64,000 nucleotides of DNA. Source: Dolomedes plantarius (Eukaryota; Arthropoda; Arachnida; Araneae; Dolomedidae). The stretch covers positions 23,259,591 through 23,323,590 of the forward strand of contig OU015501.1 in the NCBI GenBank assembly GCA_907164885.2. The letters run 5' to 3'. Each line of letters begins with the position of its first letter. Position 1 is the first letter of the stretch. Of the stretch, positions 1 through 13,760 are shown one piece after another. Under the pieces are notes generated by a model. That model saw only the letters and a list, made by a program, of their open reading frames with translations. It ran no database searches and was not told the DNA's origin. Position numbers and translations under genes: made by a program.

Positions 1-1783
1 CAAGGTTTGAAGACTGTGGTTGAAGCGGCAGTTGGTCATTGCAGTTGCGCCCGACAGTAAGAAAGATCGTTGGTGAACCCCGTGAAATAGAAAACATTCC
101 CCAAACGTCCGAGATTGTTCACTCGGTAAAATACCAACCTTTTACAGTCGTGCACCCGACCTTTGGAAGGAATAATATAAAGGATTATTAGGAACCTTAT
201 GACAAATATTCATCGTAAAAAGAAAACTTAGAATCCAAAGAAAAATAAATATTCATAGAAATGCAAAAAAAAAAAAATAAAATAAATAAATATATGCAGG
301 GCCAATTGTTTGGGCCAATTTATGTGTCATTGGCTCCCAAAAGGAAGGAGGTTATATGAGAAGTGGTATTTTTAAAAAAAAGAGGTTTCCTCACATTGTG
401 AGAATAGTTCCGTTGGTAGAATACCCGTTTGAGGATTGGGGATCAGGGTGCAAATTTCGGTTCCGGCAGGTGGTCGTTACACGTTTTCTCCGTTACGTTT
501 GTTCGCGACGTATTTTGTTTGGTTTCTTCTTTAATGTAAGGTAGAATTTAGCAATATCTTCTTTAACTTGAGGGCCCAAAAAGCATTTGCGCTGCCCAAA
601 ATATCTGTGGTACTAATTTCTGCAATATCTTTTCCCTCTAAGTGAGAAACTCTTTAATGAAATTTTATTATTTTTTATTATTTTAATTCAATTTTATTAA
701 TTTAGTAACCACAGTTTGCAAATTTAAACAATCTAACAATTATTTGGGTAAAGTCCAATTACCTTATCGTTTTATAAATATGATGCTGAATCAGCTTTAC
801 CTGGCAGAATCGCTCTATCGTAGAATCTCTATCGGTTTAAATAAAAAGAGATTCAAAGGACCAGGATATTTAACCCTTTGCCCTTGGGGTTGTCACAGCC
901 TTGGTTTAACTAACTCAGCCATATTGTCCCAATTTTTTCATTCATTGTGGTATAAAAAAGTTCAGGAAATGCCCCTCCTGGAGGCGAAAAAGCGGTTTTC
1001 TACCTTCCAGTGGCCTCTGCCCCTAGCATCCAAACTTGCAAGGAAAAAAAAAATGGAGTCACCCTGAAACCCGTGGGGTGAGGTATGCCCTTGAACCTGC
1101 TATCCCAACCCAAGCCATGAAATTAAACGGTAACCTTCAAAATCTTTGAATCATGGGACCTCAAATGAACTTTCAGATAGGAGAATAGCATCTGAAAAAA
1201 AAAAAAGGTTCTCAATACGTAATTCATTTTTCATTTAGGATTATGTCAGCGATATACTTTTTATTTCACCGAATATATGGTTCTAAAACATAAAAATATA
1301 TATACAAAGACCAAAAAGGAACGATTAACCAGTGAAATATTTGAAAAATAATATAAAAGAAACAAAGGAAAAGTGTACGTGTACATGTATGTAGTTTCAT
1401 TATATTTAAAACAGTTCAATGCTCTCGCCTGATATAAATACTAAGCATAGGCTTTATTTGATGTTATTTTTTTAACTTTCATAAATATCTGTTTACATCA
1501 TGATTGTGTGGGGACACGTAATATGATCTTTATTAGTGATATATAATTATATTTCAATTGTCTTATTAAACCCCTTACCTCTACGCACCACCTTTTAACT
1601 TAACCATTTCCCTTATTCTGTTCATTTCTTATCTCTTTTGTTTCTTTCGCCTAAACAGATGAATTTGTATAATATTCCCCGATTTAACTTTTTTCCCATA
1701 AAGAACTGAAAACGCATGATCATTGAATGTCATACTTTTTATTTCTTGTTTTGTGAAACTTCCAGTTGGCACTTCTGTAGTTG
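1..1783. other. AT-rich DNA without recognisable gene
   Basis: Short open frames occur at 356-544 and 744-1067, but neither resembles a known protein and neither has supporting splice or promoter signals. I see short A-tracts and nothing else of note. Confidence 0.4.
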
Positions 1784-3388
<1,605 letters not shown>

Positions 3389-3796
3389 AAACCCGTACTT
3401 CGCTACGGAGTACATTCAAATTAAATACAAAGGTCAATGTATGCAATTAATGCCAATATATATGTATATATATAGTATATATATAATAAATACGATGATC
3501 AATGTATACAGTGGATATAAAAAAACCAAAAAAATATATTTATAAAAAAATCGTAAGAGATATTTTTATAGACAAAATAATGTAGAAGAAAATATTCAAA
3601 TTAAATGTAATAGGAAATATTAAAGAATATAGTACAGTTAATATACACTGCTGGCCACTGTAAATGCAACACCCTGAAGGAAACATGCAAATAAAATGAA
3701 ATTTACAACATGCATTAGCGGAGGTGAGGTATGCAAATGATTAGAATTTCAGCGCAGACGCACATCGAGCGCGCCTGTGGCGCCACTTGAAAGCGC

Positions 3797-3803
3797 TATT
3801 TAA
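3797..3803 (+). promoter_or_regulatory. TATA-like box of transposon A copy 1
   Basis: TATTTAA lies about 78 bp upstream of the transposase ATG at 3881, and the same box is present in copy 2 at 40144. The role is inferred from position. Confidence 0.35.
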
Positions 3804-3880
3804 GGCTTGGAGATTTCGACGATTTCAAGTACGGCAATTGTGTTTTTCTTGTGGTTTTTTCAAAAAAAAAACGATCAATT

Positions 3881-4921
3881 ATGCCTCGTCTAAAACAGCG
3901 ATCATCTTTTGATCAAGTATCCGAATTCGACAGAGGAAGGATAGTGGCCTACCGAGATTGTGGATTATCTTTCAGGGAAATCGGTAGTCGTGTTGGATGA
4001 AACCAAACAACTGTAATGCGGATATGTGATCGTTGGATGCAGGAGGGTACGACGGACCGGCGTGTTCGATCGCATCCACCTCAGCGCACCACTTCACGTG
4101 ATGACAGGCAAATTGTGCGCATGACAGTGACGGATCGCTCGGTCACATCACGAACCATAGCACAGCACATGCAGTCTATAACGCATCATCCAGTGTCTGC
4201 GCGTACCATTCGATGCCGTTTACAGCAGAGTGGTCTGTCCGCAAGACGTCCATTGCTTTGTCTACCCTTGACGCAGAACCACAGACGTCTCCGCCGCCAA
4301 TGGTACGATGACAGAAGGATGTGGACGGCAGAATGGAATGAAATTGTCTTTACTGACGAGTCACGCTTCTGTCTGCAACACCACGATGGTCGCATTCGAG
4401 TCTGGAGACACCGTGAAGAGAGGATGCTGAACAGCTGCGTTATGCACCGCCACACTGGTCCTCCACCGGGTATTATGGTATGGGGCGGTATTGGATATCA
4501 CTCTCGCACACCTCTAGTACGCATTGCCGGTACTTTAAACAGCCAGCGCTACATCTCCGAGGTGTTGGAGCCAGTTGTCCTTCCTTACCTTCAGGGCTTG
4601 CCCACAGCCATATTTCATCAGGATAATGCGCGACCACACGTGGCACGCATTGTCCAACGGTTCTTCGTCAATCGCCAGATTGAATTGCTTCCCTGGCCGC
4701 CTCGCTCTCCGGATCTTTCGCCGATATTAAACATGTGGTCCATGGTTGCTCTACGATTGACCCAGATTCCATCCCCAGCTGCCACAGTAGATCAACTTTG
4801 GCAACGTGTGGAAGTTGCTTGGTCTGCTGTACCCCAAGAACTCATCCAAAGTCTCTTTGAATCAATGCCGAGGCGTGTGGCAGCGGGGATCTCCAAGAAT
4901 GGCGGCTACTCTGGCTACTGA
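3881..4921 (+). pseudogene. Tc1-family transposase, nonsense and catalytic-site mutant
   Basis: The enzyme would bind the element's inverted ends and cut and paste the DNA in the nucleus. The reading frame covers 346 residues, the usual Tc1 length. A paired helix-turn-helix region fills roughly residues 1-110, and a DDE domain carries FTDES and QDNARPH. Codon 40 is TGA at 3998-4000 where copy 2 has CGA (Arg), so translation from the true start stops early; the frame reopens at 4016 and stays open to the end. The spacing from the second Asp to the third catalytic position is 34, as in Tc1 (DD34E). However, the Glu codon is TTA (Leu) at 4727-4729, giving SPIL where copy 2 has SPIE. Even a readthrough product should therefore be inactive. 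The start is chosen by alignment to copy 2. Confidence 0.93.
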
Positions 4922-5587
4922 TTTTGGCAGGAACCACACTTCACAGAAGTCTATAAATTTAATCATTTGATACTTGTTCAACATGTTATCTACAAAATAA
5001 ATTTTGTTGTGATATCTCTTGTCTTTCTTGGTGTTGCAATTTGTGTGGCCAGTAGTGTAGTACAGTTTAAGGAGCATAATATCTTTTAATGTATTTTAAT
5101 ATTTTTTTTGGATAATTTCTAATCGTCTGCTGGATTAGCAAAAAAAAAACATATATATATTTTTTTTGTCTATTTCGTTATTATGCATGTGACGATAAAT
5201 TAATTTAAAGTACCAGAAAAAGAAATCACGTGATCAGCATTTAATAAATTAAATTCTTAAAATTAATCTTTAAAAATTCACAAAAAATCAGAAAGTGGAG
5301 GTAAAGATTCGAAAAAGATTTCATTTTAAAGGAATTTTTATGATCTTTCTTGTGATATAAATTTTATAATCCGCAAATTATTATTTTAAATGCAAACTTA
5401 AAAAAGTTACTAAAGCAGCTTAAAAATTTAATTTTAAAAAATCTAAGAGGAATTTTTCAAAAATCTTTCTTAGTGCACCCCTAAACTGTAAGAAGAATCG
5501 CCATGCAAAATTTCAGCGGTTTGGTCTGTGCGTTGTATGTCAGTGAGTCAGTCAGTCAGTCAGTTACGGAACTGTTTTATATATATA

Positions 5588-6808
5588 CACTGAAATGCCA
5601 CTGAATTAGGGATACCTGCCTAGTAACGAGTTGGGCCTCCTCTGGCCTTGATAACGGCTGCCACACGACGAGGCATAGATTCAACAAGTTTCTGGAAACG
5701 TTCCACGGGAATGGCTTGCCAAATATTGGCTAAAGCTGTCCATAATTCAGTAAGGTTCTTTGGTGCTGTGTGATGGCCTTTCACGCCTTGTTCCAAAACA
5801 TCCCAAAGATGCTCAATAGGATTTAAGTCTGTGCTTCTAGGTGGCCAATTCAAGACAGAGAAGTCAGAGGAATGCTCATCCAACCAGCCAGTAGCTAACC
5901 GGGACTTGTGAGAGGTACAGTTGTCTTGCTCGAAAACTCCATTACCGTGCGGATAACAGAACAGCATAAACGGATGGAGGTGATCACCCAGCAACTCTAC
6001 GTACCGAATTGCATTGAGGGAGGTTGGTACACGCACCAAAGATCCCAAACTGTGCCACGAAAAAACACCCCAGACCATGATTGAGCCACCATGCCCTTGT
6101 ACAGTTCCAGCCAGGCATGTAGGACCCATGGCTTCATGAGCCTGACGCCATATTCTCAGCCTCCCGTCGGCGTTAAGTAGTTGGAATCGAGACTCATCAC
6201 TCCATGCTACTCGTTTCCAGTCCTCTACACTCCAGTCTCTGTGCTCTCTTGCCCAGGCAAGACGTGCAGCCCGATGGCGAGTATAGAGCAATGGTACTCT
6301 CGTAGGTCGACGGCTCCCGAAACCCATACGCGGAAGCGAGCGTTGCACAGTCCGCTTACTGACTGTACGACTGGCACCGTCATTAAACTGGGTAGTAATT
6401 TGAGCTAATGTTTGGCTTCGCTGGCTACGTACAATACGCCTGAGCCGTCTCTCACCACGCACTGTCAAGGCTAATTGTCCTTTGCAGTTTTCCCGATCGC
6501 TAGTTTTTTTTTCCACCATCCATGTAGTCTTGGTATACTCTTGACACTGTCGACCTTGAAAATCCTAGCTGTCTGACGATTTCGGAAATTGAATGGCCCT
6601 TGCGTCGCGCACCTACGATTTGTCCGCGATCGAAGGCGTCTAAATCAGGCAGTTTACCCATACTGGTAATTCCAACAACTAATTCAGAACAACCACAGTA
6701 CGCGCTATATATGCAGTTACCACAGCGCCCTCACTTACGCATACATGATGCGCAGCACTACACAATTTGCATAAGCTTTGCTATCCCTAATTCAGTGGCA
6801 CTTCAGTG
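5588..6808 (-). mobile_element. Tc1/mariner-like transposon B (DD36E spacing)
   Basis: This 1221-bp element is flanked by TA at 5586-5587 and 6809-6810. Its ends are near-perfect 27-bp inverted repeats (CACTGAAATGCCACTG versus CACTGAAGTGCCACTG, then AATTAGGGATA). It carries one minus-strand transposase. A TATATAT string at 6706-6712 lies upstream of the start and could serve as a TATA box. Confidence 0.95.
5620..6661 (-). pseudogene. Tc1/mariner transposase, DD36E spacing, single frameshift
   Basis: The protein begins MGKLPDLDAFDRGQIVGARR at 6661 and would run to about 346 residues. The N-terminal helix-turn-helix and the DDE domain are in different frames because of a run of nine A on the coding strand (plus-strand T run near 6503-6512). 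Eight A would join the frames, and the join falls just after the sequence MDGG. The DDE core is otherwise intact: WSDESRF, then FEQDNCTSH, then NPIEHLW. There are 36 residues between the second Asp and the Glu, two more than in Tc1, matching the DD36E type described as Incomer. Family assignment by spacing alone is inference. The frameshift may be real or an assembly error in a homopolymer. Confidence 0.92.
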
Positions 6809-6810
6809 TA

Positions 6811-7534
6811 GATAAACATAATGAAATATTATTAAAAAGTACAGAGGTCACTTGAAACAAATTGTTTTGTCTTATATCTACATTTAAATCTCAAAACATG
6901 AATTTAACATACATTGAAAAAAAATCTTCACTATTTTAATAGCCACAATCAATAAAGTACATATTAACAATTTATTTGTTTTTTTATGCTTACAGCTATA
7001 TTAACGTAAGTTTTTCGTTTATTTAACAGCATCAAATTGTATATTTAACTATTTTGTGAAAAACATTTCCTTGTAAAAATTAAACTTTGCTTAAAATTAT
7101 TGAATGTAGCGACTCTACAGAACATTCCACCGTATATTTTATGCTAATAATTTAAACTGAAAAATTCAATATTCTGGTCTATTTACTGATTTTTGTGGAC
7201 AATATGAGAGTAATAAATCTACGAGTGAGATCAAAATGTAGGAACTATGATTTTGAGATAACTTGTTGCACTCAAAATAATGAAACAGAAGATCCCTTCA
7301 AATGAACCCCCTACGACTGTGTAGATAAAATTTCTTAGAGTATGCAGTTTCTAAGGAAAACATTCTGGTATAAATCCTTGTATGCATACATTCCTTACTT
7401 ATAGTAACATATTCTTGAAGAAGAAAATAATTCTTTATTTTTATGCATAAATACAACAAACAAAAATAACAGGTGTCATGAAACAATATAAAATGCTTGT
7501 TTTGTTGTAACAACAACATTATTTATTTCACTTT

Positions 7535-7536
<2 letters not shown>
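6811..7536. other. AT-rich DNA, nothing recognised
   Basis: No gene or repeat was identified between element B and the TA microsatellite. The minus frame at 7298-7519 has no recognisable domain. Confidence 0.35.

Positions 7537-7601
<65 letters not shown>
7537..7601. repeat. (TA)n microsatellite
   Basis: About 65 bp of uninterrupted TA dinucleotides. Confidence 0.95.
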
Positions 7602-7604
<3 letters not shown>

Positions 7605-8483
7605 TACACAAAGGTTATAAATAGGTACCTAAGTAAAATACATCAATATATTTAGGATAAAAGTTTTCGGATTTTTAAAGATCAGAAGCATTTTTTATAT
7701 TTCTAAGTTAATAGTTGGGGATTGAACAAAAGTTCAATTCATAGTACAGAAGTTTAATGACTTACAAATTATTCTTTTCAGCAGGTTGGTGCATTTTTAG
7801 AGCATAGCGATCTTCTTTTGTTACATTGGACAAACTATTCTTGAGATCAAACCTGAGGTCTGAAATTTAATCAAGCCCTCTTACCTATTCATAACGAATA
7901 ATCAATTACAATATTCAATGCATACATTAATTTTGCTTATTTGTTTCTCTGATGACAGAAAGGTTTTTAGTTTCTCTCCATTCGAAATGAAATTCTCTCG
8001 AGTTAAAAATAATAATAAATGCAAGCTCTATTCCTTAAAAAAATCTTTAAAATTTTTCAATTAATCGCAGCACTGTAGTATGCTATAACCATTCAACTGC
8101 TCTTTAATTTATCTTCAAAAACTCAAAATCTACATCATTATCTATATCTTAATCTTCTTATGCTTATTACATAAGGACTTTCAGAGTCCTTTAATATTTT
8201 AACAACACGTCTTTATTGAAGGTTATGTTTCATAAGTATTACGTTGTTTTCCTTAGATATTAAATATTTAACCAGGCATAGATTAACAGTAGCAAAAAAT
8301 TACGATAATGTGTCAAGGATACCAAATAGCCGAGGTCTTATTCGATTATTCGACCAAGTTATTCAATTCCATGTTAAAAAAAAATAATGATGATAACCTC
8401 TACAAAACTCCCAAAACAATTAATGTCTATAGATGGGAAAGTCTTTACATTGTAAATGTCTTTTTTATCACCAACAGTCCTAC
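7602..8483. other. AT-rich DNA, nothing recognised
   Basis: Several short open frames are present, none recognisable. The right edge is the target-site duplication of the hAT-like element that follows. Confidence 0.35.
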
Positions 8484-8491
8484 ACTGCAAC

Positions 8492-11117
8492 TACTGATTG
8501 CAATACCGGACTAAAAATATAATACCGGTATTCGGCATTTTTTTCAAACGTTAAACCGGGATACCGGTATTAGGAATTTTTCAAAAAATATACAAAAACA
8601 CAGTTGTTTCCTTGCCATATTAATTAGTTTTTGCAAAAAATACATAAACTATAAAAATATAAACAATTTTGTTATGTACAAATATAAAATGAAGGAACAA
8701 ATGTTATAATCAAATATTATTAATAATAATTGTAAAATAATAATTTATAACATTAGAAACAAAAAATATAAATAAAAAATAAATGACGACAATATTACAA
8801 TACAATGAAGTAACAAACATTTAGTATTATTATTGAGAAGAGCAAATATCAGATAAAAATTTTGTTGTACAGTCTATTATATAATATCTATTAATAAAGA
8901 AAAAAAACTAATTTATTAGGAACAGATGTGCCAGACGCACCTCCCTTGGCGACAACTTGGCAACAAAAAAAAATCTGTCGCCAACTTGTCGCCACAACAG
9001 GTCTACGCGGACATGTTAGGCTTAAAATAACAGATATACACAAAATATCAATAACAATCCAAAAATAAAAATAAATTCAAAACAAACTTACTAATGACAA
9101 TAATAAACTTCCAAAAACATAACACAAATCCACAACAGCTACTTTAAAACATACACGAATATATCTAAAAACGGCTGTATTAAACTTCAAAACCTAACCA
9201 GAAATGCTCAACCGCTACTTTAAAACATACGCAAAAATATCTAAAAACGGCTGTATTAAAAATATATATCTAAAAACGGCAGCATAAATACAAAAACTAA
9301 AAACTTAAAATTAAGGAGAAATTTGTTAGGTGGGGGGGGGCAGCCCCCCCAACCCCCTGCTAAAAAAGTCAGTATAATGCAACTAATAATAACTAATTTA
9401 AATAAACATAAAAAAACACCTTGGTTAAATATATATTTCTTCATTAAACATAAATTACAGCACAAATTCAATTTAAAAAATATAAGTGTTCACAATAAAA
9501 TAAAAAAAAAGATCTATTTCCATTATGTCGCCTCTATTTTAGACACTAAAATCCCCTGATATTTCTAAATTACACTAAATACTGCACAGATAATAAATAA
9601 ATGAACAAAAATAAATTTAAATATACAACCAGATTAACTATTCTTTCCAAGCTCCTTCCTAGCTGAAACTTAAGAGACGAAATTCAAACACACAACGAAA
9701 AATTCAAAAACAGTTGCCAGAGCATACTATTACTACACTAAAAAACGTAAAAAAAACCATTCAGGGCGCCTATAAATGTCGCAAAACACAAGACACACCC
9801 GAATCTGGAAACAACAAAATCTTAAAAGTAACAGAAACACAAACTGGCAACACCAAAGTAAAATCTTCATCTAATACTATCCAAAATACGTCATTAATAT
9901 TTCGCAACAACATGACTGCCATATTATATCACGCAAACAAACACACACAACTAGCCGTTCAAACTGGGTTGCCACAAAATCACAAAATCGCAAAATCTCG
10001 CCAAAATCGCATGGCTGCCACACCAAACACAAAATCGCCAAACTTCACAAAATCATCAAACTTAAAAAAATCGCCAACTTGGCAACGAGGTGCGTCTAAC
10101 ACATCTGTACCATTTATTGACTCCATATTTTTGAAAAGTGATCGTGAAAAACATAATGCATCTATTAAATATAACTAAACATAAATAATCCAACATAGCT
10201 AGATAAATACAAGAAGAATACCGACAAAAAAACAAAACAGAAATCAAGCACTCAGGACATCCATGCACCAGAGGCAAGATTCTGTAGTAGTGCCGGAACT
10301 GAACCAGAAAAAGACATAGAGGTAACCGACTGGTCTCGTCATCAGGGAGCCTAACCAAATCAGTTACCTCAAGGGGAACTTTCTGAATAGGATGCAGGTA
10401 AGACTAAAAAACATCCCAAGGCCCCGAGATCCCCATAGAAACATTTAGTCAAAAGAAAATGAAAAGACAAGCACAACTTACAGTAACGGCTCAACACACC
10501 GTACATGCAAGCACACAAATAATCCTAATGTAAAGCCAAAGATGCATACATACCCTAATTCCGTAAGTGACGGTTATGGCGAAACAGCAGCCAATTTTAC
10601 CCTAGTAGTTACGCCACTGTAACAATACTACAGCGCCACACCCCATTAAAGTTTAAACAAATGAAAACATAAACCCTATCCTAAACGTCTTTAAAAAATA
10701 CCTGAGTCTAAATGCCATTTTTTTAGAACTTTTAAATTGCCGAAATTTTTAGGGAAATCGTTCTTACTTAGGTTTTTCTCGAAAATGTTACAAGCCTCCA
10801 AAAAATCCCCAGCGTTGTTACATATGTTTTTTTATTCTGTGTACTTGTGAGTAAAAAATATTATAATAAATTTTATAGTTCAAGTTTCTATGGAAATTGG
10901 TAAACGTGATAACCTCAAAGTTAAAATCTAATCTTTTATCATATATCCCAATTTTATGGCTAATCATTTAAGTCAAAACTTGATAAAAAAATTTTATTAT
11001 TTATAGTAATGCCGAAATACCGGTATTTATCCTTAGCAAATACCGATTTCACGAAATTGCAAAATAGCATGAAATACCGGTATTCGATAAACTGATATAC
11101 CGGTATTGCAATCCCTA
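8492..11117. mobile_element. hAT-like element with GCAATACCGG ends
   Basis: The left end reads TACTGATTGCAATACCGG and the right end, on the other strand, TAGGGATTGCAATACCGG. Further ATACCGGTATT motifs lie just inside both ends (8520-8570, 11010-11105). Flanking octamers ACTGCAAC (8484-8491) and ATTGCAAC (11118-11125) match at 7 of 8 positions, as expected for a hAT target-site duplication. No hAT transposase can be read inside, so it is a non-autonomous or decayed copy of 2626 bp. A second element occupies 8929-10111 within it. Confidence 0.7.
8929..10111. mobile_element. Element nested inside the hAT-like copy
   Basis: The ends are inverted: GGAACAGATGTGCCAGACGC on the left and GGTACAGATGTGTTAGACGC read from the right, both continuing ACCTC. 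Flanks ATTTATTA (8921-8928) and ATTTATTG (10112-10119) give an 8-bp duplication with one mismatch. Subterminal DNA on both sides carries repeated GGCGACAACTTGG / GCCAACTTGGC words. A roughly 46-bp unit containing CTAAAAACGGCTGTATTAAA occurs twice near 9137-9260. The open frame at 9714-10178 has no recognisable domain. The 8-bp duplication fits hAT or a related group; the superfamily is not certain. Confidence 0.65.
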
Positions 11118-11125
11118 ATTGCAAC

Positions 11126-11932
11126 ACTAAATAATATAAGTGCCTTAGACGTACTACGTAAGTTACGTCAGACGAACTACAGCTCATGTGCATTCCATAT
11201 GCATTCAAAAAACTTCAGTATCAGTCACCGCTAGTCGATAAAATAATATTTCTTGTGTCTAAATATTTCTCGTGTTTGTTTCCATCATCCTCGCATTACG
11301 CAATTCCATTTCTTCAATTATTATACACTGAGCTCTCTTGTTGCATATATTACAACTACTCACAAAATTCCCTGGATCTGCCCCGATTGGACAAAAACCT
11401 TACTCAGCCCTTTGGGTAAAAGAAGTTCTTACTCAATTCGGGTCGTCAGAGTTAAAAAAGTCAGGGATATCTCGTTCCGAGGCCTTAGAGCTTGTGCGGT
11501 CGCATGTCAATGTACTGTAGAATTTGTTAATCGAAACGAAAAATCAACGTCGAATGATAATTTTATTACAAAGTTGAAAGAACGCCGAATTTATGCTTGC
11601 TATTCGAACTACCAAGACTGTGCGAAGTGCATGTTGGGAATATATATGTTTTCACCTCCAGATAGCGCTGTATGGGTCAATGCCCTGGGGGTGTCTGTCG
11701 CGGTTTGACCCTTGTTGTTTTGGCTGAGCGTGATGGCTCGGAAGAAATTTACTCTTGATCTCCGCGGTGGAACTAAGGGGTGGAGCAGGAGTGGGGAGAG
11801 GCGTGAACGCTTGGCTGTCTTTGACATCCTCAGTCAATTCCTGGACTGCTAATCAGTCAGTTCCTGGACATCAGGGAGAGCACATCAGGGTTTCATAAAT
11901 GCTTGCCATTTGCCAGTAAGTTTTAATTTTGT
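11126..11932. other. Unassigned DNA with overlapping open frames
   Basis: Frames at 11253-11708 and 11338-11520 overlap, and neither matches a family I know. The composition is less AT-rich than the surroundings, and 11750-11850 is notably GC-rich. It may be older element debris. Confidence 0.3.
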
Positions 11933-11936
11933 AAAA

Positions 11937-12373
11937 GTATGGCGGTCAAAATGACCGGTAGACATGTTATTGCCACTGAGCAATAACAGGCCTACCGGTC
12001 CTGATAGGGATTTCAGTGTTCTGTGGGATTTTTAAAATATCCTGTGAAGCCTTGACATCACTCTTCTCTACCTCAATCACTGGCATGCTAATTTTTCGAG
12101 CAATTAAGTCTGAGAAACATTGTGCAATTCTTTTAAGAGCCCTACGATTTGATGATGTAGATACCAGATCAAAATAAATTAAATAAATTGAATAAATAAG
12201 TGTCGATGATTTTTCCCTCACTATTCATCACTAATATAAATCAAGCAACCCTGTGCACAATATCAACATGCAGTTCCATCGTAATCACGCAAAAATAACA
12301 GCTTTTTAGGCTTGGGGGTCAATTTGACCGATTGTCCTGATAGTGACAACAAATTCATGGGCCGGTTTGAGGG
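11937..12373. mobile_element. Possible piggyBac-like remnant
   Basis: Near the left edge is GGCGGTCAAAATGACCGGTAG. Near the right edge GTCAATTTGACCG is followed by CGGTTTGAGGG and TTAA at 12374-12377. GGTCA/TGACC palindromes near the ends and a TTAA target resemble piggyBac-type elements. TTAA at 11933-11936 could be the left target, but the sequence after it does not mirror the right end, so the left boundary is uncertain. A minus-strand frame at 11967-12221 is open, but I cannot assign it. Confidence 0.35.
11954..11999. repeat. Two-part perfect stem-loop
   Basis: ACCGGTAG pairs with CTACCGGT, and further in TTATTGC pairs with GCAATAA, leaving a 6-nt loop. It lies inside the possible piggyBac-like remnant and may be its subterminal palindrome. 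Confidence 0.6.
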
Positions 12374-12455
12374 TTAAGGTTGTATCATGTAACTCTTGAC
12401 CAGAAAGTGGGCCAGTAAGTTTGCGAGAAAGATTTCTGATATTATTAAAAAAGCT

Positions 12456-13760
12456 TCAAATAAAGCTGAGAATGCGAATTAATTTAACATAACTGTTACT
12501 TAAAGAAAGAAGTTGATATTTGTTCAATATAAGTTCAATATTTGATGTAAGAGACAAATTTATATTAGGAGATTCTTTGAGTTCAAGTAAATAATGTTCT
12601 TTATCAGGAGTGTCCAGTTGGGTTTCTTCAAGAGGATTCATAACTTCGTCAAGAGGGGGTCCAGTCCACCGTAAGTTGAAGGCTTTGAGCTCGCTTGGAT
12701 AAATGGCACGAGAGAGAACATCAGCAGGGTTGTTAGTAGATGCAATATGCCTCGATTGATAGTTTTCTGTTAGCAACTGGATTTTAGAAACTCGATTCGC
12801 AACAAAAATTTTCAATTGATGGAGAGGAGAATTAATCCAAGCCAAATCAATTGTTGAGTCTGAGTATAGAACGACTTTGTCGATATGCATTTGTAAACAA
12901 ACAAGAACTTTGTTGACAAGTTTTGAGAGAAGCACACAAGAGCAAAGTTCCAAACGAGGGATGGGTAAAGTCTTGAGAGGGGCCACGCGAGATTTACTGG
13001 CAAGTAATTTAGAGGTACAGCAGCCAGATTGTGAAAAACAAATTAGATAAACCACGGATCCATACGCATACAGAGAAGCATCGTAAAATCCAAAAAGTGC
13101 AAAGGCTTAACTTCATCATTTAGAATATATCTGTAGATAGAAATACTTTCAATTTCCTTTAAGGGACTAAAGAAATTATGCCATTCAGTAGCCAATGGTT
13201 GCGGTAAGTCCTCATTCCAGTCAAGTTTTTGTAACTAGAGTTTTTGGAGAAATATTTTAGCCTTGCAAATGACATGTCCAAGAAAACCAAATAGGTCATA
13301 TAATTTTGCAATTGTAGATAAAACTTCTCTTTTAGTGTACACAGGTTTTAGTTTTACTGACACTTTGAAAATAAATTTGTCTTCATTGAATATCCAGACC
13401 ATGCCTAAGGTTTTTACTGTGGTATCTGAATTTTCAACAAATAAATGTTCATTTGGGGCTTGCCTTTTACTTTCTAGAAGTTCTTCGCAATTAGAATTCC
13501 ATTTATGCAAGTTCATACTACATGTTTGAAACATTGTTGATCTTTTAACAGTCTAGCAGATTATCTTGACATCCAGTGACAATATCATCCATGTAGATGT
13601 CAGACAGGGCGACCTTTGATGCTAATGGATATTTGGCAGATTCATCCAACGCCAGTTGTTTGAAAGTAAGAAGTTTATTACCATTAAGAAGTTTTATTAC
13701 CATTTTGTTACTAACCATTTTTGGGGAAATATACAAATGAATATAATTGTCATAAAAAAT
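12456..13760 (-). pseudogene. BEL/Pao retrotransposon pol fragment (RT C-terminal part and RNase H)
   Basis: This is a broken fragment of a retroelement polyprotein. In coding order, 13736-13545 holds the reverse transcriptase active-site region with IYMDDIVTG. The segment 13534-13235 holds the RT tail with VKTLGMVW and LYDLFGFLGHV, typical of BEL/Pao. The segment 13055-12456 is RNase H-like with RVAPLKTLPIPRLELC, YSDSTIDLAWI and NPADVLSRA. Frame changes occur near 13540 and between 13235 and 13055. The N-terminal half of RT, the protease and gag are missing, integrase is absent, and no LTR is visible. It is a dead, truncated copy. Assignment rests on the RNase H and RT motifs. Confidence 0.88.

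Larger units (their letters stand above)
3646..5057 (+). mobile_element. Tc1-like transposon A, copy 1
   Basis: This is a 1412-bp element flanked by TA at 3644-3645 and 5058-5059. The inverted ends start CACTGCTGGCCACTG on the left and CACTACTGGCCACAC on the right strand, and both continue into GCAACACC, giving a TIR of about 28 bp. It contains one transposase gene with a TATA-like box upstream and an AATAAA at 4996. A second copy (39993-41400) is nearly identical along its whole length, so both are recent arrivals. Confidence 0.95.
3389..5587. repeat. Old dispersed repeat split by a Tc1 element
   Basis: A head reading cccgtacttcgctacgg near 3393 and a tail of repeated TCAG units near 5535-5565 are the kinds of ends seen on many dispersed arthropod repeats. 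Removing the Tc1-like element at 3646-5057 would leave a unit of roughly 780 bp. That head and tail belong to one unit is inference, and I cannot assign a superfamily. Confidence 0.35.

Noticed and set aside
4186..4455. Minus-strand frames opposite the transposases
   Set aside because: Shadows of the coding strand; the same holds for 40530-40844, 52965-53487, 24382-24666 and 26482-26922.
9714..10178. 154-residue open frame in the nested 8-bp-TSD element
   Set aside because: Low complexity, rich in Asn, Lys and Thr, crosses the element's right end, and has no recognisable domain.
11253..11708. Host gene in the 11.2-11.8 kb region
   Set aside because: Three overlapping frames, none with a domain, splice support or codon bias that I can defend.
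12456..13760. Intact retrotransposon
   Set aside because: No LTRs, gag, protease or integrase are visible, and the pol part is frameshifted and truncated.
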